A stretch of DNA of 64,000 bases from Kitasatospora sp. MMS16-BH015 (GTDB taxonomy: Bacteria > Actinomycetota > Actinomycetes > Streptomycetales > Streptomycetaceae): contig NZ_CP025394.1 of NCBI RefSeq assembly GCF_002943525.1, positions 5,580,001 through 5,644,000 of the forward strand, read 5' to 3'. The notes beneath the pieces are model-generated. The model saw nothing but the letters and a program-made list of their open reading frames with translations, was not told where the DNA came from and did not search any database. Shown piece by piece: positions 16,971-25,865 of this stretch. The translations under genes were made by a program, and so were the position numbers. The first letter of the stretch is position 1. The number at the start of each line of letters is the position of its first letter.

Positions 16971-18119
16971 GTGAGCACCAACGAAGCTCAGCACGCGCCG
17001 CTCCCGGGCCACCCGGGGGCGGCGCGCCGCGTATCGGACCTGCTGCCCGTCTTCCCCTGGGACAAGCTGGAGCCGTACAAGGCCACCGCCCTCGCCCACC
17101 CGGGCGGGCTCTGCGACTTCTCGGTCGGCACCCCCGTCGACCCCGTCCCGGAGCTGATCCAGAAGGCGCTGGCCGCCAGCACCGACACCCCCGGCTACCC
17201 GACCGTCTGGGGCCCGCTCGAACTGCGCCGGGCCATCGCCGGCTGGCTGCACCACCGCCTGGGCGCCGAGATCGGCCCCGAGGCCGTGCTGCCCACCGTC
17301 GGCTCCAAGGAGCTGGTCGCCTGGCTCCCCACCCAGCTCGGCCTCGGCCCCGGCGACCAGGTCGCCTACCCGCGCCTCGCCTACCCGACCTACGAGGTCG
17401 GCGCCCGCCTCTGCGGCGCCGAACCGGTGGAGTACGAGGACGTCGCCGACCTGGACCCGTCCCGGGTCCGGCTGCTCTGGCTCAACTCCCCCTCCAACCC
17501 GACCGGCCGCGTGCTCACGCCCGCCGAGCTGCGGCGGGCGGTCGAGTGGGCCCGGGAGCACCGCGTCCTGCTGGTCAGCGACGAGTGCTACCTCGAACTG
17601 GGCTGGGAGGCCGACCCGGTCTCCGTGCTGCACCCCTCGGTCTGCGGCGGCTCCCACGAGGGCCTGCTGGTCGTGCACTCGCTCTCCAAGCGCTCCAACC
17701 TGGCGGGTTACCGCGCCTCCTTCGTGGCCGGCGACGCGATCGTCGTCCGCGAGCTCCTGGAGATCCGCAAGCACGGCGGCATGATCGTCCCCGCCCCGGT
17801 CCAGGCCGCCACCATCGCCGCCCTCGGCGACGACGCCCACGTGGCTGAGCAGCGCTCGCGCTATGCCCGGCGCCGGGCGGCGCTGCGGTCCGCCCTGGAA
17901 GCCCACGGCTTCCGGATCGAGCACTCCGAAGCCAGCCTCTACCTCTGGGCCACTCAGGGCCGCCCCTGCTGGGACACCGTCGCCCACCTGGCCGACCTCG
18001 GCATCCTGGTCGCCCCGGGCGACTTCTACGGCCCGGCCGGAGCCCAGCACGTCCGCGTGGCGTTCACGGCGACGGACGAACGGATCGCCGCCGCAGTCGA
18101 GCGACTGCGCCAGGCATAG
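16971..18119 (+). CDS. dapC: Succinyldiaminopimelate transaminase
   Basis: A 382-residue PLP-dependent class I/II aminotransferase. It makes N-succinyl-LL-2,6-diaminopimelate from the keto precursor in lysine and meso/LL-DAP synthesis. The PLP-binding lysine is in HSLSKRSNLAGYR. Other fold-type I marks are LNSPSNPTGRV, VSDECYLELGW and the C-terminal arginine region AQHVRVAFTATDERI. The N-terminal FPWDKLEPYKATALAHPGG is diagnostic of actinobacterial DapC. The GTG start is 16 bp after fdxA. dapE, the next enzyme in the pathway, is 2.4 kb downstream. Confidence 0.93.
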   Translation: MSTNEAQHAPLPGHPGAARRVSDLLPVFPWDKLEPYKATALAHPGGLCDFSVGTPVDPVPELIQKALAASTDTPGYPTVWGPLELRRAIAGWLHHRLGAEIGPEAVLPTVGSKELVAWLPTQLGLGPGDQVAYPRLAYPTYEVGARLCGAEPVEYEDVADLDPSRVRLLWLNSPSNPTGRVLTPAELRRAVEWAREHRVLLVSDECYLELGWEADPVSVLHPSVCGGSHEGLLVVHSLSKRSNLAGYRASFVAGDAIVVRELLEIRKHGGMIVPAPVQAATIAALGDDAHVAEQRSRYARRRAALRSALEAHGFRIEHSEASLYLWATQGRPCWDTVAHLADLGILVAPGDFYGPAGAQHVRVAFTATDERIAAAVERLRQA

Positions 18120-18273
18120 TCAGGGGCGCGGGGAACTGCGCGGCCAACCATCTGCATGGTGACGGCTGCGCAGCTCCCTCGCGCCCCTGATCTGCTCGTT
18201 CTGCTGCCAGGGGCGCGAGCTGCGCTGCTGCGGGCCGGATTCCTCCCGCAGTCGCGCAGTTCCCCGCGCCCCC
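18120..18273. repeat. REP-like palindromes between convergent genes
   Basis: Two adjacent large hairpins. The first pairs TCAGGGGCGCGGGGAACTGC (18120-18139) with an inverted copy ending CGCGCCCCTGA near 18190. The second pairs CCAGGGGCGCGAGCTGCG (from about 18210) with GTCGCGCAGTTCCCCGCGCC (ending near 18271). They sit between the stops of dapC and the convergent secreted protein and probably act as a bidirectional terminator. Related copies are at 35968-36141 and 63777-63960. Confidence 0.8.
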
Positions 18274-18285
18274 AAACAACAACCG

Positions 18286-19011
18286 TCAGCCGCCGACGCC
18301 GGGCAGGTGGGGGAGGCCGGCCGCGCCGACGCCGCCCAGCAGGTGGGTGACCGAGTCGAGCGGGCTGCCGCCGCCGAGGGCCGGGAGGCCGCCGAGGCGG
18401 TGCTCGTCGGAGTGGGCGCCGGTCAGGGAGCCGAGGGCGTCACCGCCGGGGAGCGACTTGGTGGGGAGGCCGCTGGCGAGGGGGCCGGTGGGCAGGCTCT
18501 GGGTCAGGCCGGCCGTGGGGAGGGCGCCGGTCAGGCCGCCCAGCGGGTTGTTGGTGGTGGCCGAGCGCTGCTGCCCGGCGACCGGGGCCAGCTTGGAGGT
18601 GAGGGCCGGGCCGGCCCGGTCGACCACCCGGGGGGCGACGGTGGTCGCGATGTTGGCCAGCATGCCGGTGGTCGCGGCGGTCTTCGCGGCGGGCGCGGTG
18701 ACCCCGCCCAGCGTCTTGTCGACGCTGGGCAGTGCGGCGGCCACGGTGTGCCCGGTGGCGTCGGCGGTGGCCGGCACGCCCGTGGCGACGGTGGACGCGG
18801 CGGTGGCACCGGTCGACTGGCCGAGCTCGTGCGCCGTGCCCTGCACCGTGGCCGCCGGGTCCGGCGCATCGGCCTGGGTGATGCCGGACGCCAGATCACC
18901 CTGAGGCACCAGGTCCATGGCGGAGGCGGAGCCGGCCGCGAGCAGCGGAGAGGCTCCGGCCGCGACGAGCAGCGCCGCCTGGGCGATCCGGCGCGAGAGG
19001 GGGAGGGACAT
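18286..19011 (-). CDS. Secreted low-complexity protein
   Basis: A 241-residue exported protein. The ATG at 19011 follows AGGAG by four bases. A clear Sec signal peptide (MSLPLSRRIAQAALLVAAGASPLLAAGSASA, cleavage near residue 31) precedes a mature region rich in Ala, Thr, Gly and Leu. It has repeated GGLTGALP, SLPTGPLASGLP and LGGLPAL segments and ends in LLGGVGAAGLPHLPGVGG. No catalytic motif is visible. Similar streptomycete proteins are sometimes labelled ATP-binding without support. It is possibly a surface protein; function unknown. Confidence 0.75.
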   Translation of the reverse strand: MSLPLSRRIAQAALLVAAGASPLLAAGSASAMDLVPQGDLASGITQADAPDPAATVQGTAHELGQSTGATAASTVATGVPATADATGHTVAAALPSVDKTLGGVTAPAAKTAATTGMLANIATTVAPRVVDRAGPALTSKLAPVAGQQRSATTNNPLGGLTGALPTAGLTQSLPTGPLASGLPTKSLPGGDALGSLTGAHSDEHRLGGLPALGGGSPLDSVTHLLGGVGAAGLPHLPGVGG

Positions 19012-19379
19012 GGTGCTCCTATAAGGGTGAGGTTGCCCCGTCCGGGCATGCACGGGGGTCGTCCGCACGGGCGGACCACCTGTTTACCGCTGGAGCGCGC
19101 AGAAGGTTTCGGGCGCGAAAGGTAAAGTGCGCCTAAAGATCAGACGATCTTTTTTCCGGCATCGCGGACATTTCCCCCGCTCGGCGGAGCCCTGCCGAAA
19201 CGTCACTTCCCAAGGGGTGTCAGGGGCGGCCCGTCACCCGTACCGGATCATGGACGCCCGCCCCGGCGGCACCCCGGCTGTCCACCTGCGTTGACAGGAA
19301 TCACCCGCCGGGCGGTAACTCGCTCACCAGTCCGTCAACCCGGACTATGCCACCGGCGGGTCACCATGCGGACGGAGCG
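19012..19379. other. 368-bp region upstream of the secreted protein
   Basis: No gene seen. It contains a perfect 7-bp inverted repeat, AAAGATC-AGAC-GATCTTT (19135-19152), followed on the plus strand by further Ts. On the minus strand it lies about 125 bp before the secreted protein start and could be an operator. The rest is unremarkable GC-rich sequence. Confidence 0.5.
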
Positions 19380-20348
19380 TCAGGAAGCGGTCGGCGCGCC
19401 CAGCGTGACCCGCACCTGGTCGCTCCCGGCCGCCGGGCCGGGCCGCCAGCCGTCCCCGGGTTTGTCGAAGCGCCAGGCCTTGCCGTCGTACGCGACCACG
19501 CCGACGCCCAGCTCCTGGGCGTGCGCGACGGCCCACTGGGCGACGGCCCAGCCGCTCTGCCGCTTGGCGTCCGCCCCGCCGTCGCTGCCGGTGGCCGGCT
19601 GGGCGGTGAGGGCCAGCACCCGGCGCGGGTCGTGCTCGCCCTTGGCGGCCGGCGCGACCGCCACCGAGCGGCCGAACTCCCGCTGCACCCGGGCCGTCAG
19701 GTCGGGGGAGGTGGCCGGGGTGGCGGCGGCGGTGTCGCCGGGGGCGGCCGGCGGCGGGGTGTAGAACTCGTGCACCACGCAGTCCAGGGCGCCGCCCTCG
19801 CGGCCGCTGAAGACCGAGGCGAGCAGGGTCGCGTTGGTCTCGTGCTTGGCGTACGCCTGCGGGTAGCCGCTCTTCTGCACGGCCTGCGCCGCGTCGGTGA
19901 GCGGCAGCCGGGCATAGCCGGGCACCTTCACCAGGCTGTCCAGGAACTTGTTGGTCGCGTAGACCGGGTCCGCGATCTGCTGGGCGGTGCCCCAGCCCTG
20001 CGAGGGGCGCTGCTGGAAGAGGCCGACCGAGTCGCGGTCGCCGCCGGCCAGGTTGCGCAGCTTGGACTCCTGCATGGCGGTGGCCAGCGCGATGGTGGCG
20101 GCCCGCTCGGGCAGGCCGCGGGAGAGGGTGACGGCGGTGATGGTGGCGGCGTTGGAGGCCTGGGCGAGGTCGAGGGTGCCCTGGCCGGCGGCGGTGGTGA
20201 CCTTGCAGCCCTCGGGCGGGGTGGTGAAGGTGTCGCGGTTCAGCCAGTACACCGTGCCGCCGGCCGCCAGGCCGAGCACGACCAGGCCGATCAGCACCTT
20301 GCGCAGCGGCCGCCGCCGGCCCCTCGCGTCCTCCACCGGTTCGCTCAC
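19380..20348 (-). CDS. Membrane-anchored lysozyme-like (transglycosylase fold) protein
   Basis: A 322-residue protein. The GTG at 20348 has GAGGGAG four bases upstream and places a basic patch (GRRRPLRKVL) before one membrane helix (residues about 17-36, IGLVVLGLAAGGTVYWL). The outer domain begins PEGCKVT and contains ATAMQESKLRNLAGGDRDSVGLFQQRPSQGWG. That is a lysozyme-like pattern with a plausible catalytic Glu in MQESKL. Homologues are widely mis-named heavy metal transporters; nothing here suggests transport. It probably acts on cell-wall glycan, but activity is unproven. It is divergent from dapE. Confidence 0.75.
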   Translation of the reverse strand: MSEPVEDARGRRRPLRKVLIGLVVLGLAAGGTVYWLNRDTFTTPPEGCKVTTAAGQGTLDLAQASNAATITAVTLSRGLPERAATIALATAMQESKLRNLAGGDRDSVGLFQQRPSQGWGTAQQIADPVYATNKFLDSLVKVPGYARLPLTDAAQAVQKSGYPQAYAKHETNATLLASVFSGREGGALDCVVHEFYTPPPAAPGDTAAATPATSPDLTARVQREFGRSVAVAPAAKGEHDPRRVLALTAQPATGSDGGADAKRQSGWAVAQWAVAHAQELGVGVVAYDGKAWRFDKPGDGWRPGPAAGSDQVRVTLGAPTAS

Positions 20349-20491
20349 CGCACTCCCTCTCCTGCCGCACCCCGACGTTCGCCCGGACACCGTACCTACT
20401 CGGACGGTTGTGCGGTGACCACGGTTGCGGCCGTCCGACGTGGCAAGACCCACGCGGGCGGCACCGGGGTGCACCGATAGGCTGGGCCACC

Positions 20492-21565
20492 ATGAGCAGC
20501 CTCGACACGCCCCTTGACCTGACCATCGACGGCGGCGCGCTGACCGCGCGGCTCGTCGACTTCCCCTCCGTCAGCGGTGACGAGCAGGCCCTCGCGGACG
20601 CGGTGGAGACCGCGCTGCGGGCCTACCCGCACCTGCGGGTGGACCGCCACGGCAACAACGTGGTGGCCCGCACCGAGCTGGGCCGGGCCGAGCGGGTGCT
20701 CATCGCGGGCCACCTGGACACCGTGCCGATCGCCGACAACCTGCCCAGCCGGGTCGAGGGCGACCTGCTCTACGGCTGCGGCACCTCGGACATGAAGTCC
20801 GGCGTGGCGGTGGCGCTGCGGCTCGCGGCCGACCTGACCGAGCCGAACCACGACATCACCTACGTGTTCTACGACTGCGAGGAGATCGAGGCCAGCCGCA
20901 ACGGCCTCGGCCACCTCGCGGCCGCCCACCCGAGCTGGCTGGCCGCCGACTTCGCGATCCTGATGGAGCCGAGCGGCGCCGTGGTCGAGGGCGGTTGCCA
21001 GGGCACCATGCGGGCCCAGATCACCCTCACTGGCACCCGCGCCCACGCGGCCCGCAGCTGGCTGGGCGACAACGCGATCCACCACGCCGCCGAGGTGCTC
21101 GGCCGGCTCGCGGCGTACCGGCCGCGGGTGGTGGAGATCGACGGGCTGGAGTACCGCGAGGGCCTCAACGCGGTGCGGATCGACGGCGGGGTGGCCGGCA
21201 ACGTCATCCCGGACGAGTGCGTGGTGACGGTGAACTTCCGCTTCGCGCCGGACCGCAGCGTGGCCGACGCCGAGGCGCACCTGTGCGAGGTCTTCGAGGG
21301 CTTCAAGCTGGTCGTCACCGACTCCGCCCCGGGCGCCCTGCCGGGCCTCGGCCAGCCGGCCGCCCAGGCCTTCCTGGCCGCCACCGGCGGCCAGGCCCGG
21401 GCCAAGTTCGGCTGGACGGACGTGGCCCGGTTCTCCGCCCTCGGGGTGCCGGCCGTCAACTACGGCCCGGGCGACCCGAACCTGGCGCACAAGCGCGAGG
21501 AGCACTGCTCGCTGAGCGCGATCGCCGAGGTGGAGGAGCGGCTGCGGGCCTGGCTCAGCAGCTGA
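20492..21565 (+). CDS. dapE: Succinyl-diaminopimelate desuccinylase
   Basis: A 357-residue M20-family zinc amidohydrolase that hydrolyses N-succinyl-LL-DAP to LL-DAP and succinate, feeding lysine and peptidoglycan. Metal ligands are visible in IAGHLDTVP (His), GCGTSDMKSG (bridging Asp) and FYDCEEIEA (catalytic and metal Glu pair), with the late His in KREEHCSL. The actinobacterial DapE form TGTRAHAARSWLGDNAIH holds the lid-domain His. A TAGGCT -10-like element ten bases before the ATG suggests a leaderless message. With dapC it makes two consecutive steps of the succinylase pathway. Confidence 0.95.
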   Translation: MSSLDTPLDLTIDGGALTARLVDFPSVSGDEQALADAVETALRAYPHLRVDRHGNNVVARTELGRAERVLIAGHLDTVPIADNLPSRVEGDLLYGCGTSDMKSGVAVALRLAADLTEPNHDITYVFYDCEEIEASRNGLGHLAAAHPSWLAADFAILMEPSGAVVEGGCQGTMRAQITLTGTRAHAARSWLGDNAIHHAAEVLGRLAAYRPRVVEIDGLEYREGLNAVRIDGGVAGNVIPDECVVTVNFRFAPDRSVADAEAHLCEVFEGFKLVVTDSAPGALPGLGQPAAQAFLAATGGQARAKFGWTDVARFSALGVPAVNYGPGDPNLAHKREEHCSLSAIAEVEERLRAWLSS

Positions 21566-21642
21566 GCCGTTCCCGAACCGGCCGCCTCGCGTTCGCCGCG
21601 ATATTGCCGGGAATAGGCCGGTCCCAGGCGTAGGGTTCCGTC

Positions 21643-22524
21643 ATGACAGGCACTGGAGACGAAAAGCGCAACGACCGTGCCCGGCAGGGCTACCAGGCCG
21701 AGGGGGCCGAAGGATTCCCGGTCGAGGGCTTCCCGGCCGGGGGGCTCCCGGTCGAGGGCTTCCCGGAGTCGGGCGAGCGCAAGCGGGCCTGGCCGGAGAA
21801 GCAGAAGGGGCCCGTGCTGCTCCGCCGCGACCAGGTCGGCACCAGCACCACCGACCAGCGGCTGCTGGACACCACGGGCCCGACCGACTGGCTGCACACC
21901 GACCCGTGGCGGGTCTGGCGGATCACCTCGGAGTTCGTCGAGGGCTTCGGCGCCCTCGCCGAACTCCCCACCGCCATCAGCGTGTTCGGCTCGGCCCGGA
22001 CGCCGGTGGACTCCACCGAGTACGCGGCCGGGGTGGCCATCGGCCGGGCGCTGGCCCAGGCCGGGTACGCGGTGATCACCGGGGGCGGCCCCGGCGCGAT
22101 GGAGGCGGCCAACCGGGGTGCCTCGGACGCCGGCGGCCTCTCGGTCGGCCTCGGCATCGAGCTGCCCTTCGAGCAGGGGCTGAACGAGTTCGTCGACCTC
22201 GGGCTCAACTTCCGGTACTTCTTCGTCCGCAAGACGATGTTCGTGAAGTACTCGCAGGGCTTCGTGGTGCTGCCCGGCGGCCTGGGCACCCTGGACGAGC
22301 TGTTCGAGGCGCTCACCCTGGTGCAGACGAAGAAGGTCACCCGCTTCCCGGTGATCCTCTTCGGCACCGCGTACTGGGGCGGGCTGGTCGACTGGATCAA
22401 GAACACCCTGGTCGCCCAGGGCAAGGCCTCCCCGGCGGACCTCGACCTGTTCCACGTCACCGACGAGGTGGACGAGGTGCTCCGGATCCTCGAGGAGAGC
22501 CGCCGCCCGGCCGCCGGGGTGTGA
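21643..22524 (+). CDS. LOG-family protein (TIGR00730; putative nucleotide 5'-monophosphate phosphoribohydrolase)
   Basis: A 293-residue cytoplasmic protein with the Rossmann-type LOG motifs GGGPGAMEAANRGA and the signature PGGLGTLDELFE. LOG enzymes release the free base from cytokinin riboside monophosphates and AMP-like nucleotides. The first 45 residues are an extension with an imperfect internal repeat (EGFPVEGFPAGGLPVEGFPE) that is not part of the fold. The actinobacterial large-LOG form includes TDPWRVWRITSEFVEGFG. It sits between dapE and folP2, as does Rv1205 in M. tuberculosis. The physiological substrate in bacteria is uncertain. Confidence 0.9.
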   Translation: MTGTGDEKRNDRARQGYQAEGAEGFPVEGFPAGGLPVEGFPESGERKRAWPEKQKGPVLLRRDQVGTSTTDQRLLDTTGPTDWLHTDPWRVWRITSEFVEGFGALAELPTAISVFGSARTPVDSTEYAAGVAIGRALAQAGYAVITGGGPGAMEAANRGASDAGGLSVGLGIELPFEQGLNEFVDLGLNFRYFFVRKTMFVKYSQGFVVLPGGLGTLDELFEALTLVQTKKVTRFPVILFGTAYWGGLVDWIKNTLVAQGKASPADLDLFHVTDEVDEVLRILEESRRPAAGV

Positions 22525-22555
22525 CCGCTGCCGCCCCCGGCCCGGCCGGGACCGG

Positions 22556-23419
22556 TCAGGCCAGCCCCCGGCGGGCCACCGCCGGGGGCCGGGTGCCCCG
22601 GATCGAGGCCACCATGTCGAGCACCTGCCGGGTCTCGGCCACCTGGTGCACCCGGTAGACCTGCGCGCCGAGCCAGGCCGAGACGGCCGTGGTGGCCAGG
22701 GTGCCCAGCAGCCGCTCGTTCACCGGCCGGTCGAGGGTCTCGCCGACGAAGTCCTTGTTGGAGAGCGAGACCAGCACCGGGAAGCCGGTGGCGGTCATCT
22801 CCGGCAGCCGCCGGGTGGCCTCCAGCGAGTGCCGGGTGTTCTTGCCGAAGTCGTGGCCCGGGTCGATGATCAGCGCGTCCCGGCGCACCCCGAGCGCGGC
22901 GGCCCGCTCAGCCAGCCCGACGGTCACCTCCAGGATGTCGGCCATCACGTCCGGGTAGCTCACCCGGTGCGGCCTGGTCCGGGGCTCGGCCCCGCCCGCG
23001 TGGGTGCAGACCAGCCCCACGTCGTACCGGGCGGCCACCTCGGCCAGCTTCGGGTCCACCCCGCCCCAGGCGTCGTTCAGCAGGTCGGCGCCAGCCTCGC
23101 AGACGGCCTCGCCGACCTCGTGCCGCCAGGTGTCCACGCTGATCACCACGCCCGGGTGGCGCTTGCGGAGCTCGGCCACGAAGGGCACCGTGCGGCGCAG
23201 CTCCTCCTCGGTGGTGACCTCCTCGCCCGGCCCGGCCTTGACCCCGCCGATGTCCAGGATCGCGGCCCCCTCCGCCACCGCCCGGTCGGCCGCGGCGAAG
23301 GCCGCCTCGTCCGCGAAGGTCGCCCCCTGGTCGAAGAACGAGTCGGGGGTGCGGTTGACGATGGCCATGATCACCAGCTCGTCGTCACCGAACTCCAGCG
23401 GGCCCAGGCGCAGTGCCAC
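22556..23419 (-). CDS. folP2: Dihydropteroate synthase-like protein, FolP2 type
   Basis: A 287-residue TIM-barrel protein of the pterin-binding family. The GTG at 23419 has GGAGGAG seven bases upstream; a longer frame to 23599 lacks support. MAIVNRTPDSFFDQGATF and ISVDTWR match the family. But the loop that binds p-aminobenzoate in true DHPS (a GG-E-S-T-R-P-G type sequence) reads DIGGVKAGPGEEVTTEEEL, the form I recall for mycobacterial FolP2. From memory, mycobacterial FolP2 was reported to lack DHPS activity. Another folP in the genome is likely to supply folate. It is convergent with LOG and divergent from the DivIVA-domain gene. Confidence 0.85.
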   Translation of the reverse strand: MALRLGPLEFGDDELVIMAIVNRTPDSFFDQGATFADEAAFAAADRAVAEGAAILDIGGVKAGPGEEVTTEEELRRTVPFVAELRKRHPGVVISVDTWRHEVGEAVCEAGADLLNDAWGGVDPKLAEVAARYDVGLVCTHAGGAEPRTRPHRVSYPDVMADILEVTVGLAERAAALGVRRDALIIDPGHDFGKNTRHSLEATRRLPEMTATGFPVLVSLSNKDFVGETLDRPVNERLLGTLATTAVSAWLGAQVYRVHQVAETRQVLDMVASIRGTRPPAVARRGLA

Positions 23420-23547
23420 CGGTCTACTCCTCCACAGCTCCACCGGGTGCAATGATGGGCCCCGGCCGTATGCAGGGACCATGCTCGCATCATCCGGCCC
23501 GGGCGGTCGGCGCCGGGCCGGGGAGGCAGCCAGCGGAAGGACAGCAC

Positions 23548-23994
23548 GTGTTCTGGGTGATCGTGGCGGCGATGGCGGTGGTGGTCGGGGGCACCGCACT
23601 GGTGGCCCTCGGCGGCGGGGGCGTGCTGCCGGAGGCGGAGCACGACCGGATCGCCGCCCGGCTCCCGCAGGACCGCGCGCTGGGCCGCACCGACGTGGAC
23701 GAGCTGCGGCTGCCGATGGCGCTGCGCGGCTACCGGATGGACGAGGTGGACGACGTGCTCGACCGGCTCGGCGTCGAGCTGGCCCGCCGCGACGAGCGGA
23801 TCGCCGAGCTGGAGGCGGCGGTGGCCGTCCGGGGCGCGGTCGAGGCCGGCGGCCCGGCCGGTGCCGCCGGTTCGCAGCCGCTGCCCGGCCTGGAGGACTT
23901 CGCCCGGGTGGTCAGCGTCGAGAAGGCCCCGCTGCCGGGCGCCCCGGCCGACCGCAGCGAGCCGCAGGCCGGCCGGACGGAGCCGCAGGCATGA
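23548..23994 (+). CDS. Short DivIVA-domain membrane protein
   Basis: A 148-residue protein. The GTG at 23548 follows GGAAGG. One N-terminal membrane helix (VIVAAMAVVVGGTALVALGG) precedes the DivIVA-domain signature LRLPMALRGYRMDEVDDVLDRLGVELARRDERIAELE, which ends in a short coiled coil. An Ala/Pro-rich tail follows. The stop overlaps the start of tag by four bases. M. tuberculosis has the same pair (Rv1209-Rv1210), so the coupling to DNA repair is ancient but unexplained. It possibly localises to curved or septal membrane. Confidence 0.85.
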   Translation: MFWVIVAAMAVVVGGTALVALGGGGVLPEAEHDRIAARLPQDRALGRTDVDELRLPMALRGYRMDEVDDVLDRLGVELARRDERIAELEAAVAVRGAVEAGGPAGAAGSQPLPGLEDFARVVSVEKAPLPGAPADRSEPQAGRTEPQA

Positions 23995-24560
23995 GCGGGT
24001 CGGACCTGGGGACGGACGGGGTGCTCCGCTGCGGCTGGGGCAACTCCGCGGAGGACTACCGCGAGTACCACGACACCGAGTGGGGCCGGCCGGTCCACGG
24101 CGACCGGGAGCTGTTCGAACGGATCTCGCTGGAGGCCTTCCAGTCCGGCCTCTCCTGGATCACCATCCTGCGCCGCCGGGAGGGCTTCCGGGCGGCCTTC
24201 GCGGGCTTCGACATCCCGACCGTGGCCGCCTTCGGCCCGGCCGACGAGGAGCGGCTGCTCCAGGACACCGGGATCATCCGCAACCGCGCCAAGATCACGG
24301 CCACCATCGCCAACGCCCGGGCCGCCCAGGCCCTGGCCCCCGGCGAGCTCGACGCCCTGATCTGGCGCCACGCCCCCGACCCGGCCGGCCCGGCCCCCCG
24401 CACCCTCGGCGAGGTCCCGGCGGTCACTGCCGAGTCCACCGCCCTGGCCAAGGCCCTCAAGCAGCACGGCTTCCGCTTCGTCGGCCCCACCACGGCCTAC
24501 GCCCTGATGCAGGCCTGCGGCCTGGTCAACGACCACCTGGCCGACTGCGTGGCCCGCTGA
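23991..24560 (+). CDS. tag: DNA-3-methyladenine glycosylase I
   Basis: A 189-residue base-excision repair enzyme that removes 3-methyladenine from alkylated DNA. Zinc-snap residues of the TAG family are all visible: Cys in LRCGWG, His in YREYHDTEWG, and His and Cys in VNDHLADC near the C-terminus. The substrate pocket region SLEAFQSGLSWITILRRREGFRAAF and FVGPTTAYALMQACG are conserved. The ATG overlaps the stop of the DivIVA-domain gene (ATGA), so translation is coupled. Confidence 0.95.
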   Translation: MSGSDLGTDGVLRCGWGNSAEDYREYHDTEWGRPVHGDRELFERISLEAFQSGLSWITILRRREGFRAAFAGFDIPTVAAFGPADEERLLQDTGIIRNRAKITATIANARAAQALAPGELDALIWRHAPDPAGPAPRTLGEVPAVTAESTALAKALKQHGFRFVGPTTAYALMQACGLVNDHLADCVAR

Positions 24561-24606
24561 CGGCCTCCTCGGCCCTGCCGCGCCGGCCGGGCCTGGCAGG
24601 CCCGCG

Positions 24607-25026
24607 CTAGCCCTGCCAGGCCCTCTCGCAGAGCACCAGCCGGTACCCGTCCGGATCGGCCACCGTGACCCCGTACGCGTCCCAGTACGGGTTGTGCGCC
24701 GCGACCCGGGTGCCGCCGGCCGCGACGAGGCGCGCCACCAGCGCCTCGTCCACCGGCCGCCCGAGGTAGACCACGAACAGGTCGTCCACCGTCGGCGTGG
24801 GCGCCAGCGGGCGCTCCGGGTCGTGCGTCAGCTCGAAGTGCCAGGCCCCGCCCGGCACCCCGACCATCACCAGATCGTGCTCCCCGGACACCCGCTCGGC
24901 CGTCCGCCACAGCACGGCGAGGCCCAGCCCGCCCACGTAGAACCGCTCGGCCGCCGCGAGGTCCCGCGAGGGCCGGGCGATCCGCACGTGCGTGCCGGCG
25001 CCGAGCACCGGGTCGTGATCAGTCAT
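24607..25026 (-). CDS. VOC-family (glyoxalase-like) protein
   Basis: A 139-residue protein with the vicinal-oxygen-chelate fold: THVRIARPSRDLAAAERFYVGGLGL opens the first beta-alpha-beta-beta-beta module and GVTVADPDGYRLVLCER closes the second. I prefer the ATG at 25026 (AGGG eight bases upstream) over the GTG at 25032. The metal-ligand pattern is incomplete to the eye, so glyoxalase, dioxygenase or resistance function cannot be assigned. It converges with tag. Confidence 0.85.
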   Translation of the reverse strand: MTDHDPVLGAGTHVRIARPSRDLAAAERFYVGGLGLAVLWRTAERVSGEHDLVMVGVPGGAWHFELTHDPERPLAPTPTVDDLFVVYLGRPVDEALVARLVAAGGTRVAAHNPYWDAYGVTVADPDGYRLVLCERAWQG

Positions 25027-25064
25027 GATCACGACCCTAGGGCCTCGCCAGGCCCGGCGGTGCG

Positions 25065-25865
25065 TCAGCGGCCCAGGTACTCGGGCTTCTCCTTGGCGAT
25101 GAAGGCCTGGACGGCGATCCGGTGGTCCTCGCTGTCGCCGGCCAGGGTCTGGAGCTCGTCCTCCTTGTCGAGGAGTTCGCTCAGTGAGTGGGAGGCGGCG
25201 TAGGAGAGGGACTCCTTGATCGCGCCGTAGGCGACGGTCGGGCCGGCGGCCAGCTCCAGGGCGAACTCGCGGGCGGTGGCGGTGAGTTCGGCGGCCGGGA
25301 CGACCCGGGTGGCGAGGCCGAGGGTGAGTGCCTCGGGGGCCTTGACGGTGCGGGGGAGCATCAGGAGTTCGGTGGCCTTGGCGTGGCCGACCAGGCGGGG
25401 GAGGGTCCAGGAGGCGCCGGAGTCGGCGGTCAGGGCGATGCCCGCGAAGGCGGTGTTGAAGCCGGCCGTGTCGGCCACGATCCGGAAGTCGCAGGCGAAG
25501 GCCAGCGAGGCCCCGGCGCCCGCCGCGACGCCGCCGACGGCCGCCACGGTGGGCTTGCGCATGCCGGCCAGTGCCCGCACCAGCGGGTTGTAGTGCTCGG
25601 CCACCGTCCGCAGCGCGCCCTCACCGGTCTGCGCGGCCCGCTCCAGGTTGCCCAGGTGCTCCTTGAGGTCCTGCCCGACGCAGAACGCCTTCTCCCCGGC
25701 GGAGGCGAGCAGCACGGCCCGGACGGCCGGGTCCCCGGCCGCCGCGATCACGGCGTCCCGCAGCGCGACCTTGGTCGCGGTGTCGAGCGCGTTCATCGCC
25801 TCGGGCCGGTTGATGGTGATGACGGCGAGGCCGCCGTCGAGCTCGTACAGCACGGAGTCGGACAT
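25065..25865 (-). CDS. Enoyl-CoA hydratase/isomerase family protein
   Basis: A 266-residue crotonase-fold enzyme. The ATG at 25865 follows GGGAG. CoA-binding and oxyanion-hole segments are visible: FCVGQDLKE and KPTVAAVGGVAAGAGASLAFACDFRIV. The hydratase Glu pair is not clearly present; the region FAGIALTADSGASWTLPRLVG has Asp at the second position, as in PaaG-type isomerases. So a PaaG-like isomerase is as likely as a hydratase. It would act on an acyl-CoA intermediate in the cytoplasm. It is transcribed alone and diverges from the DUF3117 gene. Confidence 0.88.
   Translation of the reverse strand: MSDSVLYELDGGLAVITINRPEAMNALDTATKVALRDAVIAAAGDPAVRAVLLASAGEKAFCVGQDLKEHLGNLERAAQTGEGALRTVAEHYNPLVRALAGMRKPTVAAVGGVAAGAGASLAFACDFRIVADTAGFNTAFAGIALTADSGASWTLPRLVGHAKATELLMLPRTVKAPEALTLGLATRVVPAAELTATAREFALELAAGPTVAYGAIKESLSYAASHSLSELLDKEDELQTLAGDSEDHRIAVQAFIAKEKPEYLGR

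Noticed and set aside
19380..20348. Heavy-metal transporter annotation
   Set aside because: The protein has one membrane helix and a lysozyme-like catalytic-Glu pattern, with no metal-binding or transport motif.
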